Shown: positions 5,792-6,262 of the stretch, in pieces
Position numbering within the stretch: the first letter of the stretch is position 1
Layout: each line of letters opens with the position of its first letter
Source: Armatimonadota bacterium
GTDB lineage: Bacteria > Sysuimicrobiota > Sysuimicrobiia > Sysuimicrobiales > JACQTN01
DNA length: 6,262 nucleotides
Direction: 5' to 3'
Assembly (NCBI GenBank): GCA_016210785.1
Contig: JACQTN010000473.1
Location: forward strand, 1-6,262
Made by a program: the position numbers and the translations under genes
The notes under the pieces: generated by a model
What the model was told of the DNA's origin: nothing
Databases searched by the model: none
The model's input: the letters and a program-made list of their open reading frames with translations, nothing else

Positions 5792-6262
5792 CTGTAGATG
5801 ACCTTGAGACGCCGGCCGTGATTGTCGAGCTGGATATCATGAATGCCAACGTCAAGAAGATGCAGGACTTCCTGTCAGCGCATGGAATCGCGTGCCGTCC
5901 TCATGTGAAAACTCACAAGATCCCGGCTATCGCACACCTGCAGTTGCGAGCGGGGGCGATCGGAGTTACCTGCCAGAAGTTGAGCGAAGCCGAGGTCATG
6001 GTCAATGCCGGGATGATGGATATCCTGATCCCTTATAACATCGTGGGCCCGGCGAAGGTTGACCGTCTCGCTCGACTCGTCCGACAGGCCACCGTGCGGG
6101 TCACCGTCGACTCCGTTACCACGCTGGAGGCACTCAGCGCGACCATGCACCGCGAAGACCTGACGCTCCCCGTCATGATCGAGTGTGACCTGGGGGCGGG
6201 ACGCTGCGGCGTGCAGTCACTGGAAGAACTCACCGATCTTGCCCGGCGGATCGAACGTCTGC
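5788..6262 (+). CDS. D-threonine aldolase / D-serine dehydratase-like PLP enzyme (5' part, runs off window)
   Basis: The first 158 residues are present; the family is usually about 360-400 residues. It has the alanine-racemase-type N-terminal PLP barrel (fold-type III). LETPAVIVELDIMNANVKKMQ (6-26) is the standard family opening. RPHVKTHK (37-44) contains the PLP lysine, most likely K41. TCQKLSEAEVMVNAGMMDIL (61-80) and the IECDLGAGRCGV segment (131-142, usually ...D.G..R.GV) follow the family pattern. Members cleave D-threonine to glycine and acetaldehyde or dehydrate D-serine or D-3-hydroxyaspartate. The C-terminal metal-binding domain that separates these activities lies outside the window. 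Start ATG 5788 is supported by GAGAGGGGAG (5771-5780) with seven bases of spacing, and overlaps the stop of the truncated upstream gene by ATGA. The frame is open to the window edge. Substrate is inferred only to be a D- or hydroxy-amino acid. Confidence 0.88.
   Translation, partial: MTVDDLETPAVIVELDIMNANVKKMQDFLSAHGIACRPHVKTHKIPAIAHLQLRAGAIGVTCQKLSEAEVMVNAGMMDILIPYNIVGPAKVDRLARLVRQATVRVTVDSVTTLEALSATMHREDLTLPVMIECDLGAGRCGVQSLEELTDLARRIERL

Overview
The window is GC-rich bacterial DNA with strong Shine-Dalgarno sequences, tight gene packing and a Sec-type signal peptide on a periplasmic or extracytoplasmic binding protein. Nothing in it fixes the phylum. A high-GC environmental bacterium is the safest statement, and the family make-up (dipeptide/oligopeptide ABC transporter plus PLP-dependent amino-acid enzymes) is common in soil, sediment and thermophilic lineages.

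Layout: two divergent transcription units leave a 448-base intergenic region (4969-5416). Leftward on the minus strand, in order of transcription, are an extracellular solute-binding protein of family 5 (4968 to 3394), a 113-base gap with a strong hairpin, a DppB-type permease (3280 to 2336), a DppC-type permease (2336 to 1413, overlapping by one base as TGATG), and a threonine-synthase-like PLP enzyme with an N-terminal zinc ribbon (1344 to 103, GTG start). Positions 1-102 hold no recognisable gene. Rightward on the plus strand are a truncated dihydrodipicolinate-synthase (DHDPS) family gene (5417-5791) and, overlapping it by ATGA, the 5' part of a D-threonine aldolase / D-serine dehydratase-like gene that runs off the window (5788-6262).

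Together this looks like an amino-acid or peptide uptake and catabolism locus. The transporter imports a peptide- or amino-acid-like solute, and the PLP enzymes act on hydroxy-amino-acids or their precursors. The two ATPase genes (DppD/DppF type) that normally complete such a transporter are not next to the permeases; the threonine-synthase-like gene sits where they would be expected.

The most notable points are: (1) the DHDPS-family gene lacks the second half of its barrel, including the Schiff-base lysine region, yet keeps a start, a ribosome binding site and an ATGA overlap with the next gene, as if an internal in-frame deletion had occurred; (2) the decamer CGGATTAyGC occurs three times in the divergent intergenic region, once inverted two bases from a perfect TATAAT for the leftward operon and twice at exactly 30-base spacing before the rightward genes, which suggests a shared regulator. 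I see no CRISPR array, transposase, tRNA or rRNA, and no clearly new defence or mobile system.
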